Source: JAPPFW01 sp965231815 (GTDB lineage: Bacteria > Actinomycetota > Acidimicrobiia > Spongiisociales > Spongiisociaceae). From it: a stretch of DNA of 64,000 bases. Numbering within the stretch: position 1 is the first letter of the stretch; each line of letters begins with the position of its first letter. The position numbers and the translations under genes were made by a program. Under the pieces are notes generated by a model that did no database searches, had not been told where the DNA came from, and saw only the letters and a list, made by a program, of their open reading frames with translations. The stretch covers positions 3,534,001 through 3,598,000 of the forward strand of contig OZ246890.1 of assembly GCA_965231815.1 (NCBI GenBank), given 5' to 3'. Below are positions 34,782 through 43,733 of this stretch, piece after piece.

Positions 34782-35456
34782 ATGGTGCATTCTACTCTTG
34801 CAGGGTTTATAGACACAGGTTTTCTAAGGGCGGAGGGAGCCAGGGCCTTGGGCGAGAACCCCCGAGGTCTGCGTCTTGACGCGGAAGCCGTGGCGACATG
34901 GTTCGAGGCTTTCGCCTACGAAACCGACCAGCGGTTTCTTCGAGCCTACTGGTACGACGCAAGATTCGATTCCGGACACGAGTACGCCGAAGGCCAGCGT
35001 AGGTTCTTCATCGCCCTCAGCCAGACTCCAGGTGTCCAACTTCGACTAGGCCGCATCATCGAGCACCGGCCCTGGTTCGAACCCGGGATAAGGGAGGCGA
35101 TCCGGCGCACCGCGGTGGGAATGAACCTGGATGCCGATCTGATGATGGATGAGTTCGACCAGCACTGGACCTTCCGACCCGAGCGAAGGCAGAAAGGCGT
35201 CGATGCGTTGATGACGATGGACATGGTCCGCCTGGCATGCCGTCAGGTGTTCGACACGGCGGTGGTGATCTCCGGGGATCGCGATCTGGCCCCGGCGGTA
35301 CAGAATGTCCAGGAAAGCGGTTGCCGGGTCGTGGTAGCCACCCCGGACCGTTATTCCGTTGCCAGAGAAATGTTGGAGTTAGCCGACCGGATCATCGAGA
35401 TCGACGAGGAAGGCCTCCATTCGATGCTTCCCAGACGGCCTACCGCACCTTCCTGA
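34782..35456 (+). CDS. NYN-domain (PIN-like) putative ribonuclease
   Basis: The 224-residue protein has a PIN/NYN nuclease fold: acidic Asp in TLAGFIDTGFL at the N-terminus, KGVDALMTMDMVRLA with two Asp in the middle, and AVVISGDRDLAPAVQNVQESGCRVVVA at the C-terminal half. These acidic residues would bind Mg2+ and cleave RNA. The start ATG 34782 has a GGAGGTG site 9 nt upstream; the frame opens at 34728. It lies 55 bp upstream of the helicase gene on the same strand and is probably cotranscribed, which suggests joint nucleic-acid processing. The substrate is unknown. Confidence 0.82.
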   Translation: MVHSTLAGFIDTGFLRAEGARALGENPRGLRLDAEAVATWFEAFAYETDQRFLRAYWYDARFDSGHEYAEGQRRFFIALSQTPGVQLRLGRIIEHRPWFEPGIREAIRRTAVGMNLDADLMMDEFDQHWTFRPERRQKGVDALMTMDMVRLACRQVFDTAVVISGDRDLAPAVQNVQESGCRVVVATPDRYSVAREMLELADRIIEIDEEGLHSMLPRRPTAPS

Positions 35457-35511
35457 CGGTTGAAGGACTGAAACTCCCGCCGGATCTTGTTAAGTTAGGG
35501 AGAGCGAGCTA

Positions 35512-37803
35512 ATGCCCGGAAACGACTTCCCCGGCCTTGTCGAACGCTGGGCACGGAGTTCGTTCTTCGGCGGGGAACTCGTCCACCGGCGCATGATTCC
35601 TGCGCGTGAAGCCCGCTACCAGAACCTGGATCCCCCTCTATCCGAGGCGTTGCGCGCAAGCCTCGCCCGCAAGGGAATAACCCGCTTTTTCCGCCACCAG
35701 GCTTCGGCCATCCAGCAGATCCGCTCAGGGGTCCATGTGGTACTCGTGTCCGGTACGGCTTCCGGCAAGACTCTGTGTTACCAGGTTCCGATTGTGGAGC
35801 GGATACTCCATCATCGGAAGTCGACCTCCCTCCTGATGTACCCCACCAAGGCGCTCGCTCAGGACCAACTCGGGTCGCTGGAGCACCTGCAACTACCCGG
35901 GCTGGTTGCCTCCACCTACGACGGCGACCTACCCACGAACCTTAGAAGCCGGGTCAGGACCCGATCCAACGTCATCCTGACCAACCCGGACATGCTCCAT
36001 TACGGAATCCTCCCCAATCATCGACTTTGGGCATCCTTCCTGTCCAGGCTCTCCTTCGTGGTGATCGACGAGATGCACTACCTGCGAGGCATGTTCGGCA
36101 GCCATAGCGCCCAGATTCTCAGAAGGCTCAGACGGCTGGCAGCCCATTACGGTTCGCAACCGACCTTTGTATTCACATCTGCGACTATCGGCAACCCTGC
36201 GGAACTGGCCAGGCGGCTATCCGGCTTGGACGTATCCTTAGTAGAGGGAGATGCGTCTCCGTCCGGGGAGCGGATCGTCGCCTTGTGGAATCCCCCCCTT
36301 GAAGATCGGGAACGAGGGATCCGACGTTCCCCACTCTACGAAACCACCGACTTGTACGTCGATCTTATTCGTAAGGGAGTCCACACGATTGCTTTCTGCA
36401 GGAGCCGTAAGGCGACCGAGTTGGTCCACATGAACGCGGGACAGAGACTTGGCGAACTCGCCGACCGTATATCCCCTTACCGAGCCGGCTACACGGCGAA
36501 AGATCGCAGGGAAATCGAAGGCGACCTTTTTGGAGGGCGACTGCTGGGCATCACCGCCACTAACGCTCTCGAGTTGGGAATTGACGTGGGGGGTCTCGAT
36601 GCGGCGTTGCTCTGTACCTTCCCGGGTACCATATCGTCTTACCGCCAACAGTCCGGGAGAGCGGGACGCGCCGGCCACATGTCGCTGGTGGTTCTAATCG
36701 CGGGCGATGATGCGCTCGACCAGTATTTCATGCACCATCCCGATGAGCTCTTCGACCGGGCGGCGGAAGCGGCGGTCATCAATCCGGACAACCAGCAGGT
36801 GCTGGATCTACATGTGTCCTGCGCCGCCCACGAATTGCCTCTGACCCTCGCTGACAGGGAATACTTCGGTCAAGAACTGGAAGAAGCCGTTCCCCGGCTC
36901 GTCGATGAAGGGCACTTGCAATTCCGGAATAGGAAACTCGTCTGGACGCGCTCGAGGTCGCCGGCGCATGGAACCAGTTTGAGATCCTCCGACAACCGGA
37001 CGTTCACGCTCTACAACACCAAGAGTCGCAAAACTCTTGGGAAGCTCGAATGGGACCGGGCCTTCGCGGATGCGCACGAGGGCGCGGTGTACCTCCACCA
37101 AGGCCGGAGTTACCTCGTAGAACGGATGGACCTCGATCATCTGGAAATACTGGTCAAGCCGACCAGGGTCGGATATTTCACCGAGCCCTTCATCAGCAAG
37201 GATCTCAGGATTAGAGGCATCGACATCTCGGGGGTCGTCGGTCAGCTAGGACACAGCCTGGGACGAGTACAGGTTATGTCTCATGTGATCGGGTTCCGGC
37301 GCAAGTATGCGAGAGGCGCCGGAGGGCGTGAGCAGAAGCTGAACCGACTCGACCTGCCCCCGGTCGAGATCGAAACCCAGGCCTTCTGGCTAACGGCGCC
37401 TGAAAGCCTGATGCGGAGGGTGGGTTTCGATCAGACCACCGCACCCGGGGCTCTTCATGCCGCCGAACACACCCTCATCGCGATGCTTCCTCTCTTCGCC
37501 ATCTGCGATCGGTCCGACATAGGCGGCCTATCGACCCATAAGCATCCCGACACCGGCGAGGCGTCTATCTTCGTTCACGACGGCTACCGGGGGGGAACGG
37601 GTATCGCGCCGGCCGCCTACGCGAGGGGCACGGACTTGCTGGCGGCGACCTTGGAGACTCTGGATCGTTGCCCGTGCTCGGTCGGATGTCCCTCGTGTGT
37701 TCAGTCACCAAAGTGTGGCAACTTCAACGAACCCCTATCCAAAACCGGAGCGATCCGGCTCCTCTCAACAGCATTGTCCGGTTCGCAACCGAGCGAGACC
37801 TGA
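35512..37803 (+). CDS. DEAD/DEAH-box helicase with DUF1998 domain, MrfA-like
   Basis: The 763-residue superfamily 2 helicase has Walker A SGTASGKT (80-87), motif II DEMH (Asp186/Glu187), motif III TSATIGN and a C-terminal RecA lobe with ALELGIDVGGLDAALL and SYRQQSGRAGRAG. It ends with a DUF1998 domain carrying the four-cysteine CPCSVGCPSCVQSPKCGN cluster. This is the layout of Bacillus MrfA/YprA and yeast Hrq1, 3'-5' DNA helicases used in repair of mitomycin-type crosslinks. The protein is full length. It probably acts with the NYN protein encoded just upstream. Confidence 0.88.
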   Translation: MPGNDFPGLVERWARSSFFGGELVHRRMIPAREARYQNLDPPLSEALRASLARKGITRFFRHQASAIQQIRSGVHVVLVSGTASGKTLCYQVPIVERILHHRKSTSLLMYPTKALAQDQLGSLEHLQLPGLVASTYDGDLPTNLRSRVRTRSNVILTNPDMLHYGILPNHRLWASFLSRLSFVVIDEMHYLRGMFGSHSAQILRRLRRLAAHYGSQPTFVFTSATIGNPAELARRLSGLDVSLVEGDASPSGERIVALWNPPLEDRERGIRRSPLYETTDLYVDLIRKGVHTIAFCRSRKATELVHMNAGQRLGELADRISPYRAGYTAKDRREIEGDLFGGRLLGITATNALELGIDVGGLDAALLCTFPGTISSYRQQSGRAGRAGHMSLVVLIAGDDALDQYFMHHPDELFDRAAEAAVINPDNQQVLDLHVSCAAHELPLTLADREYFGQELEEAVPRLVDEGHLQFRNRKLVWTRSRSPAHGTSLRSSDNRTFTLYNTKSRKTLGKLEWDRAFADAHEGAVYLHQGRSYLVERMDLDHLEILVKPTRVGYFTEPFISKDLRIRGIDISGVVGQLGHSLGRVQVMSHVIGFRRKYARGAGGREQKLNRLDLPPVEIETQAFWLTAPESLMRRVGFDQTTAPGALHAAEHTLIAMLPLFAICDRSDIGGLSTHKHPDTGEASIFVHDGYRGGTGIAPAAYARGTDLLAATLETLDRCPCSVGCPSCVQSPKCGNFNEPLSKTGAIRLLSTALSGSQPSET

Positions 37804-37880
37804 GAGGAACTGATAGGAACAGCGAGGACACCCCCAACCGTACATGAGGTACCGACAGCCCGGCGGAGGGACGGTCCGGG

Positions 37881-38089
37881 TTAACCCGATTCTTCAGGAT
37901 GGGGATCTGGAGGATGGCTGGAGTAGGGCCATAATAGCACCCTGACCAGGCAATACAGCTATCGGCATCTCCTATCCCGATCCGGGTGGAGATTCACCCG
38001 GCGGGTGAACAGTGAGGTTCTCCTTAATATGAGGTTGAACCGGCGTTATGTGCGTCCGGTCTGTAGGAAACCTGAACAATCAGGGTTAA
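37881..38089 (+). repeat. Family B inverted-repeat element, copy B3 (diverged)
   Basis: This copy is bounded by TTAA at both ends (37881-37884, 38086-38089) rather than CTAG. Its ends are CCCGATTCTTCAGG and the inverted CCCTGATTGTTCAGG. The core of ~201 bp is clearly homologous to B4 across its length with scattered changes. It lies between the helicase and the GNAT-like gene. The TTAA duplication shows the target is a palindromic YTAR rather than only CTAG. Confidence 0.85.
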
Positions 38090-38115
38090 TCGCTGTCCCG
38101 GTAGACCCGTCGAGT

Positions 38116-38901
38116 TCAATGCGGCTGCGGGAATCCGTATTCGAGGTAGCCCCCCACTTCGTGGAATCCCATGCGATCGAACATCGGAAATAACGAAACC
38201 GGACTCAGCACCGCCGCCACCGAAGCACCTCGGTCAAAGCCGGCCTTGATCGCCGAAACGGCGACAGACGACGCGAACCCTCGGCAGCGGTGCTCAGGTC
38301 TGGTGGATATCCAGTCGACGAACACCACGCCGTCGATGACCATCGTTAGGGTCGAGGCGATAGGCCTCCCCCGGTCGTAGCCCAGAAATGCCGCATTGGC
38401 GGATGCCCTGAAGAAATCGGCGCGCCGCAACAGAAGGTTTGCGAACGGATGGATGCCGGATCCCGCACCCCATCCCGCGACCACCGTGGCGGCGAAATCG
38501 AGCATTCCCGAAGGATCCTTGACCTGACGGATATCGATTACCGATTCCCTGGCGGAAGGCAAGTCGTAAAGCAAGAGCGCCGCGTGCTCTTGGTCCATCC
38601 TCCATCCAGCCCGCTCTAACTCCACGATCAGCGCTCGGTCATCCGCCCTCGCCATCACGGCGTGGCGGTGGCCCCTGGCCCGGAAGAACCCGGCGGTTAT
38701 CCCGAGTACCTGCTGCCCGGACATCAGCCGGTTGAGACGCATCACCCCGTTCGCATGGATCGGCGTGGCCTCCGGTAGCGAGCAAGCCCACGAAACCACG
38801 CCGTCGGCTTCCCAGATCTCACCCCCGCAAGTACGCATGATCCGGCGGTACGCCTCGGCAAGGATCAGATCGAATCTGTCCCTAAGGTTCCGATCATCCA
38901 T
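38116..38901 (-). CDS. GNAT-like N-acetyltransferase
   Basis: The 261-residue protein has a C-terminal GNAT half: GYDRGRPIASTLTMVIDGVVFVDWIST followed by the acetyl-CoA loop RPEHRCRGFASSVAVSAI and a final FDRMGFHEVGGYLEYG strand. The N-terminal half (~1-130) appears to be a degenerate second GNAT-like or substrate domain. The acceptor is unknown. It is 26 bp downstream of the threonine-synthase-like gene on the same strand and is probably cotranscribed. Confidence 0.72.
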   Translation of the reverse strand: MDDRNLRDRFDLILAEAYRRIMRTCGGEIWEADGVVSWACSLPEATPIHANGVMRLNRLMSGQQVLGITAGFFRARGHRHAVMARADDRALIVELERAGWRMDQEHAALLLYDLPSARESVIDIRQVKDPSGMLDFAATVVAGWGAGSGIHPFANLLLRRADFFRASANAAFLGYDRGRPIASTLTMVIDGVVFVDWISTRPEHRCRGFASSVAVSAIKAGFDRGASVAAVLSPVSLFPMFDRMGFHEVGGYLEYGFPQPH

Positions 38902-38927
38902 GCGTAGCCCCTTCTTCCCTTCAAGGC

Positions 38928-40148
38928 TTACCCGGCCGAAGCTAAGTTCTCGAGCCGATCAGCGCTCGGACTTACTATCTCTTTTCCCTCGACCAGCTGT
39001 CCGGTGGTTTCCGGCCACTTGGGTCCAGCCCCGGTGAACAGGCAAACGACGGTCTCATCAGCCTTTATCACACCATCGGAGGCCAGCACCCAGGCCGCGG
39101 CCAGCGAAGCGGCAGAGGACGGCTCGGGGCTCAGGCCCTGGGCCGCCGCGTAACGGGTGGCGGCCACTATCGCCTCGTCACTAACGTCGATGGCCCGCCC
39201 TCCCGACTCTCGGATGGCGCGCAACGTCATGGCGCCTCCGGTGGGGTCACCGATCGACAGCGCGATGGTTTCCGGTTCCGGTATGTAGGGCACCGTGTCC
39301 GACCCGTCACGAAAGGAACGCACGATCGGGTTGGCCGCCACCGGTTGGACACCGTGCAGTTTGGGAATCGAATCGGTCCAACCCATCCGCGCCATCTCGC
39401 TGAATCCCTTCCAGGGACCGTACAGTCCATCCCCGGCGGCAATGGGCACGATGAAATGGTCGGGTACCCGACCGAGCGCCAGAGTGGCGTCGTAGGCCAT
39501 GGTCTTGTAGCCCTCCATGCCGTAGGGTGTCGCTACCGGGTTGGGACTCATGTATGTGGACGGATACCAACCGTGGTTCCGGACGAAGTACTCCAACGGG
39601 GGCTGTCGCTTCATCTCGACGACTACCGTGGCGCCGAACAGCTGCATCCATTGGCGCTGAACTACCGGGGCCCTGGGATCGACCAGGATCACGCAGCGGA
39701 GACCTCCTTTGGCCGCATAAGCGGCGGCGCTCATCCCGTGGTTTCCGGTGGTCGAGCAGGCGATCCGGTCGTAGCTGAGCTGGCGAGCCATCGACTGGGC
39801 GCTCGAGTGGAATCGGTCTTTGAACGAGTAGGTGGGGTTAACAGACTCGTTCTGCACCCAAAGATCCGAGAGAGGGCTCACCACGGACTCCGGCAATCGG
39901 ATCATCGGAACGTTTCCCTCGCCTAGCGTGATGACCGCCGACTCATCGGCCACGGGCAGCAGCTCCCGGAAACGCCAGATCGACCGATCACGCCGCGTTC
40001 TCCAATCGTCCAGCGTGACAGCGGCGGCTACCCGGGACTCGTCATACACCGTCTCGAGGGCCGCCCCGCACTCGCGGCAACCGAAGAAGTGACCGCCCAA
40101 GTCGGTCTCCAGCTCACACGCCACGCAGCGCAGTCCTACGGCAAACAT
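38928..40148 (-). CDS. Threonine synthase-like PLP enzyme with N-terminal zinc ribbon
   Basis: The 406-residue fold-type II PLP enzyme begins with a Cys4 zinc ribbon (Cys8, Cys11, Cys24, Cys27). The PLP lysine is Lys110 in NPTYSFKDR, and STTGNHGMSAAAYA binds substrate. It resembles threonine synthases, which turn O-phosphohomoserine into threonine. The divergence suggests a catabolic or unusual substrate. It is divergent from the D-threonine-aldolase-like gene, which fits hydroxy-amino-acid or D-amino-acid metabolism. Confidence 0.78.
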   Translation of the reverse strand: MFAVGLRCVACELETDLGGHFFGCRECGAALETVYDESRVAAAVTLDDWRTRRDRSIWRFRELLPVADESAVITLGEGNVPMIRLPESVVSPLSDLWVQNESVNPTYSFKDRFHSSAQSMARQLSYDRIACSTTGNHGMSAAAYAAKGGLRCVILVDPRAPVVQRQWMQLFGATVVVEMKRQPPLEYFVRNHGWYPSTYMSPNPVATPYGMEGYKTMAYDATLALGRVPDHFIVPIAAGDGLYGPWKGFSEMARMGWTDSIPKLHGVQPVAANPIVRSFRDGSDTVPYIPEPETIALSIGDPTGGAMTLRAIRESGGRAIDVSDEAIVAATRYAAAQGLSPEPSSAASLAAAWVLASDGVIKADETVVCLFTGAGPKWPETTGQLVEGKEIVSPSADRLENLASAG

Positions 40149-40285
40149 GCCACCTCACCAAATATCCGGTTGGTACGAGGCTAGTCCCTGGCGCCGTCCG
40201 ACCCCGTTCCCGCGGTGAGGAGCGGGAGACCATATACTCGACATACCCAATACTCGACATACCCAGCTTGGAAGGAGGTTGCCGG

Positions 40286-41440
40286 ATGGCCACAGGCGTC
40301 AGGGGACCGAACGAACATCTCATCGGTGTGCCGGGTTCTCGCCATCAGTTGGGCACACCCTCCCTCGTGATCGATGCCGAGATCATGGATGCCAACATCG
40401 CTTCGCTGGCTAAACACGCCGCCGCTCACGACTACGAGGTGCGTCCGGTCGGCAAGATTCACAAGTCGATCGAGATCACCCGCCGGCAGGTGGATGCAGG
40501 TGGGCGGGGACCGTGCTGCGCCACCCTCGCCGAAGCCGAGGTATTCGTCGACGCCGGCTTTCGCGATGTGATGTTGTTCACCTCGGTCGTGACGGCTCCC
40601 AAGCTGGAGCGGATTGCCGAGCTGAACGCGCGAGCCGAGGACTTCATAGTGTGCGCGGACCACGCCGGCAACGTCGTCCAACTCGGGGAAGCGGCCCGAC
40701 GGTCGGGACGACCGCTCAAGGTACTGGTAGATCTGGAGACCGGTAGCTATCGCACCGGACTGGTCGGCGAAGAGGCCGCTGTGGCGTTGGCTCGCCTGAT
40801 CGTTGACACTGAAGGACTCGAATATGCCGGGGTGCAGGGATACACCGGCGATCACATGAACACGCTCGGCTTCGAAGCCCGGCGAGAGCGAGGGCTCGAG
40901 GTGGTGGCGCCGGTAGCGCGGGCGGTAGAACGTCTGCGTGCGGAGGGTCTCGAACCCGAGATTATCTCGGGAGGAGGTACCGGTACCCATGACATCGACC
41001 ACGAGATAGGTGTCTTCACCGAGATCCAGGCCGGAACCTACGTCCTCATGGATACCAACTATTACAACGTCGAGATGCGGCGCGACGAAGCCCACCCCTT
41101 CGGGCCGGCCCTTTTCGTGCGTACGACGGTAATCAGCAGCTGCCAAGCGGAGTTCGCCATAACGGACGCCGGCATCAAGGAAGTGGATGTGATCTTCGGC
41201 ATCAACAACCCGGTCATCCTGCGCGGCGCTCCTCCCGGCGCCGTATACGAGGTGGCCGGCGACGACATGGGTAGGATCAGGTTCGCCGAGCCCGGTAAGG
41301 ACCGCCTCGAAGTAGGTGAGGCGGTCGAGATCCTCCCCCCTCACTGCTACCAGACGACGGTCCTCTACCGCTACTTCCATGTGGTGCGGGGCGACACGTT
41401 GGTGGATATCTGGCCGGTGGACGCCTACGACAACTGGTAG
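40286..41440 (+). CDS. D-threonine aldolase-like PLP enzyme (alanine racemase N-terminal fold)
   Basis: The 384-residue fold-type III PLP protein has a PVGKIHKS PLP-lysine motif (Lys57) where D-threonine aldolases have AKTHK. It also has SGGGTGTHDID and YVLMDTNYY segments and a C-terminal LPPHCYQTTVLYRYFHVVRG that would hold the divalent metal through His and Cys. Family members cleave D-3-hydroxyamino acids to glycine plus aldehyde, or dehydrate D-serine. The motif differences leave the substrate open. ATG 40286 has an AAGGAGG site; an upstream TTG at 40268 is less likely. Confidence 0.8.
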   Translation: MATGVRGPNEHLIGVPGSRHQLGTPSLVIDAEIMDANIASLAKHAAAHDYEVRPVGKIHKSIEITRRQVDAGGRGPCCATLAEAEVFVDAGFRDVMLFTSVVTAPKLERIAELNARAEDFIVCADHAGNVVQLGEAARRSGRPLKVLVDLETGSYRTGLVGEEAAVALARLIVDTEGLEYAGVQGYTGDHMNTLGFEARRERGLEVVAPVARAVERLRAEGLEPEIISGGGTGTHDIDHEIGVFTEIQAGTYVLMDTNYYNVEMRRDEAHPFGPALFVRTTVISSCQAEFAITDAGIKEVDVIFGINNPVILRGAPPGAVYEVAGDDMGRIRFAEPGKDRLEVGEAVEILPPHCYQTTVLYRYFHVVRGDTLVDIWPVDAYDNW

Positions 41441-41598
41441 GGGTCGGCTGCGAGTCCCACCGGCAAGGCCATCGGCAGTCTGTACCGTTGGTTCCCTGTC
41501 CTCCGCCTGCGAGCGGTCCGGGTCATCCGGTAACGGTCACCTGCCCGAGACTCACCCCGAGATTCGTCGCCCGGACCTCACGAAGGCTGCGTCAATAC

Positions 41599-43620
41599 TC
41601 ATAGGAACCCTCGCGGCATCGATGCGCGCCAGGTGCGGGAGAAACTCGGCACTCCGTCGGTGCGTACTTCCAGCGTGGTGACGGCGTGGAACGCTTCGGG
41701 ATCCCCTGTTACCCGGCTGGTGCTATTTGCACTGGTGATCGCGCCGCCGTGGTCGACGTCGAAGCGGTAACCGGCCTCGACGCTTGAAAGAGCGGGGTTG
41801 GCCCGGTCGGTAGTGGCCTTGAAGTCCAGATGGGTGTAGACATGGGATCCGTTGTCGTTGGTGGCGTCACCGCCCATCGATATCACGACACTCACTTCGG
41901 TCCCGGCGAGGTCTTCCACCAAGTCCCACCGTAGCGGTTCGGAATCCCCTAGCGACTCGGGTAGTGGATGAGCGGGCCGGTATCGGGGTGGGACAAGACC
42001 GGAGCCGGTGCTCACTACCGGAAGGGTCATCCGCGAGTGGTGGTCTCCGTCCATGTGGATGGTGTTGGTGGCGTTCTGCGGTAATGGCCACATCAGGGGG
42101 AAGTCGGAACTCGAGATCATGATCCCGATCCGGTGGCCGGCCTCGAAGACGTAGGAGGTTGCCTCCAACTCGATGGTGAGCTCGGTCACCCGGCCCGGTA
42201 CCAGTGGTTCGGGATCGGTCATCGAGTTACGGTGGCCGGTGTTCCGGATGATCCTCGATACCAGCGCCCAGGGACCGTCCGGGTGGACATCGATCAACTT
42301 GACCGAGAAGGCGGTCACCTCCGCAGTCGAAGAAACGTACAGGGTGGCTACGGGGAAACCGGTGACTTCGACATCGTCCTCAAGCGGTTCTCCGAGGAAC
42401 GCCAGGGAGCCGCCCGCGTCCCGGCGTTGATCCAAGGGCAAACCGACATCGGCGCCGAACCCGGTTATGAGACCCATGGTGGAGACACCCACCGCCGGGT
42501 CGTAGACGTAGGAGACGCTCCCGCCATCCCCGCTCTCCGGTGCGTCGTCGGCGAGCCGACCGCCCGGATGGAAGTAGAGGGTCTCGTTTGCGGCACGGGT
42601 GAGCGGCCAATCGGCCTCGGAACGCCAGTAGCCTGCGGCGCTTTTCCGGCGGACCTGCGGCCTGTCATAACCCCGCACCCACAAGCTGATCGGCGGCTCC
42701 TCCGATATTCCCGTGTCCTCCCCCTTCAAGTACAGATCGAACCAGCGCACGATCTCGTGAAGATGGTCTACCCGTTCCCCCGGCGCCCCGATGTTGGGAG
42801 CGATGTGCAGGTAAGGGCCCATCATCAACTTCTTCGGGGTGTCGGGACTCAGGTTCATGTACATGTAGAAAGGGTCGGAAACAAAGATGTCGTGCCACCC
42901 GCCGATTAAGTAGGTAGCTGCCCTTATCTCTCCCAGCCCGTAGCGGACCGAGCCCTCGCGCCACACGGGCCCGTCCACCTGGTTGCGGAGCCACGTATCG
43001 AGCCACGGTCTGCTACCCCTAAGATGCTCCTCCCATATCTCGAGCCAGGCACCCTCCGGGTCGGCCGCGGGAGGCGCTCCCGAAAGGGCGATCATCATAG
43101 CGTTGTAGGCCCCCGACCATATGGATGTTTGCCACATCCCACCCTGATGGCTGTTCCCGTAATGATCCCACCCGGCGTAAATCGGGGCGATGGCGCCCAA
43201 GCTGGGAGGCGCCTGCGCTGCGGTGAGCAGAGCCGAGTAACCACCGTAGGAAACCCCGGTCATGCCTATCGAACCAGTACACCACGGCTGGGCGGCCAGC
43301 CATTCCACCGCGTCGTAGCCGTCCTCCCACTCCTGGAGACGCAACATCCGGTCGCATACGCCCGCCGAGGCGCCGGTACCCCGCACGTCGAGCAGAGCGG
43401 TGATGTAACCGTGGGCGGCGAAGTAGTTGGCGCGCTCAACGGTCAGGGCCCGCAGAAGATCATCCTTGCGGTACGGGTAGTACTTGATGATTACCGGAGC
43501 GGGCTCATCCGAGTCCGGATAGAACAAATCGGCGGAAAGCTCGACCCCATCACGCATTGGAATACGAACATCGGGTCTCGTCCGGGCGGGGGCAGGTCTT
43601 TCTGCAAGCCAATCAGTCAT
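41599..43620 (-). CDS. CocE/NonD-family alpha/beta hydrolase (X-Pro dipeptidyl-peptidase S15-like)
   Basis: The 673-residue hydrolase has an S15 catalytic domain with GVSYGGY (Ser124), an oxyanion region near IIKYYPYRKDD, and a catalytic His candidate in MMGPYLHIAP. A C-terminal jelly-roll (from ~residue 335) is typical of cocaine esterase and glutaryl-7-ACA acylase relatives. These enzymes cleave esters or amides of varied organic molecules. It lies 113 bp downstream of the dimethylformamidase-like gene on the same strand, suggesting joint degradation of an amide-containing compound. No signal peptide is seen. Confidence 0.85.
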   Translation of the reverse strand: MTDWLAERPAPARTRPDVRIPMRDGVELSADLFYPDSDEPAPVIIKYYPYRKDDLLRALTVERANYFAAHGYITALLDVRGTGASAGVCDRMLRLQEWEDGYDAVEWLAAQPWCTGSIGMTGVSYGGYSALLTAAQAPPSLGAIAPIYAGWDHYGNSHQGGMWQTSIWSGAYNAMMIALSGAPPAADPEGAWLEIWEEHLRGSRPWLDTWLRNQVDGPVWREGSVRYGLGEIRAATYLIGGWHDIFVSDPFYMYMNLSPDTPKKLMMGPYLHIAPNIGAPGERVDHLHEIVRWFDLYLKGEDTGISEEPPISLWVRGYDRPQVRRKSAAGYWRSEADWPLTRAANETLYFHPGGRLADDAPESGDGGSVSYVYDPAVGVSTMGLITGFGADVGLPLDQRRDAGGSLAFLGEPLEDDVEVTGFPVATLYVSSTAEVTAFSVKLIDVHPDGPWALVSRIIRNTGHRNSMTDPEPLVPGRVTELTIELEATSYVFEAGHRIGIMISSSDFPLMWPLPQNATNTIHMDGDHHSRMTLPVVSTGSGLVPPRYRPAHPLPESLGDSEPLRWDLVEDLAGTEVSVVISMGGDATNDNGSHVYTHLDFKATTDRANPALSSVEAGYRFDVDHGGAITSANSTSRVTGDPEAFHAVTTLEVRTDGVPSFSRTWRASMPRGFL

Positions 43621-43733
43621 GAATGCACACTACACAGACACGATGGTCCCCGGTGTCGCTCTCCGGGAAGACCCCTCCCTTCCAGCAGTCAGCGGTCCTG
43701 AAAAAGAGATTGAAATCCGCGACTATCGGGAGG

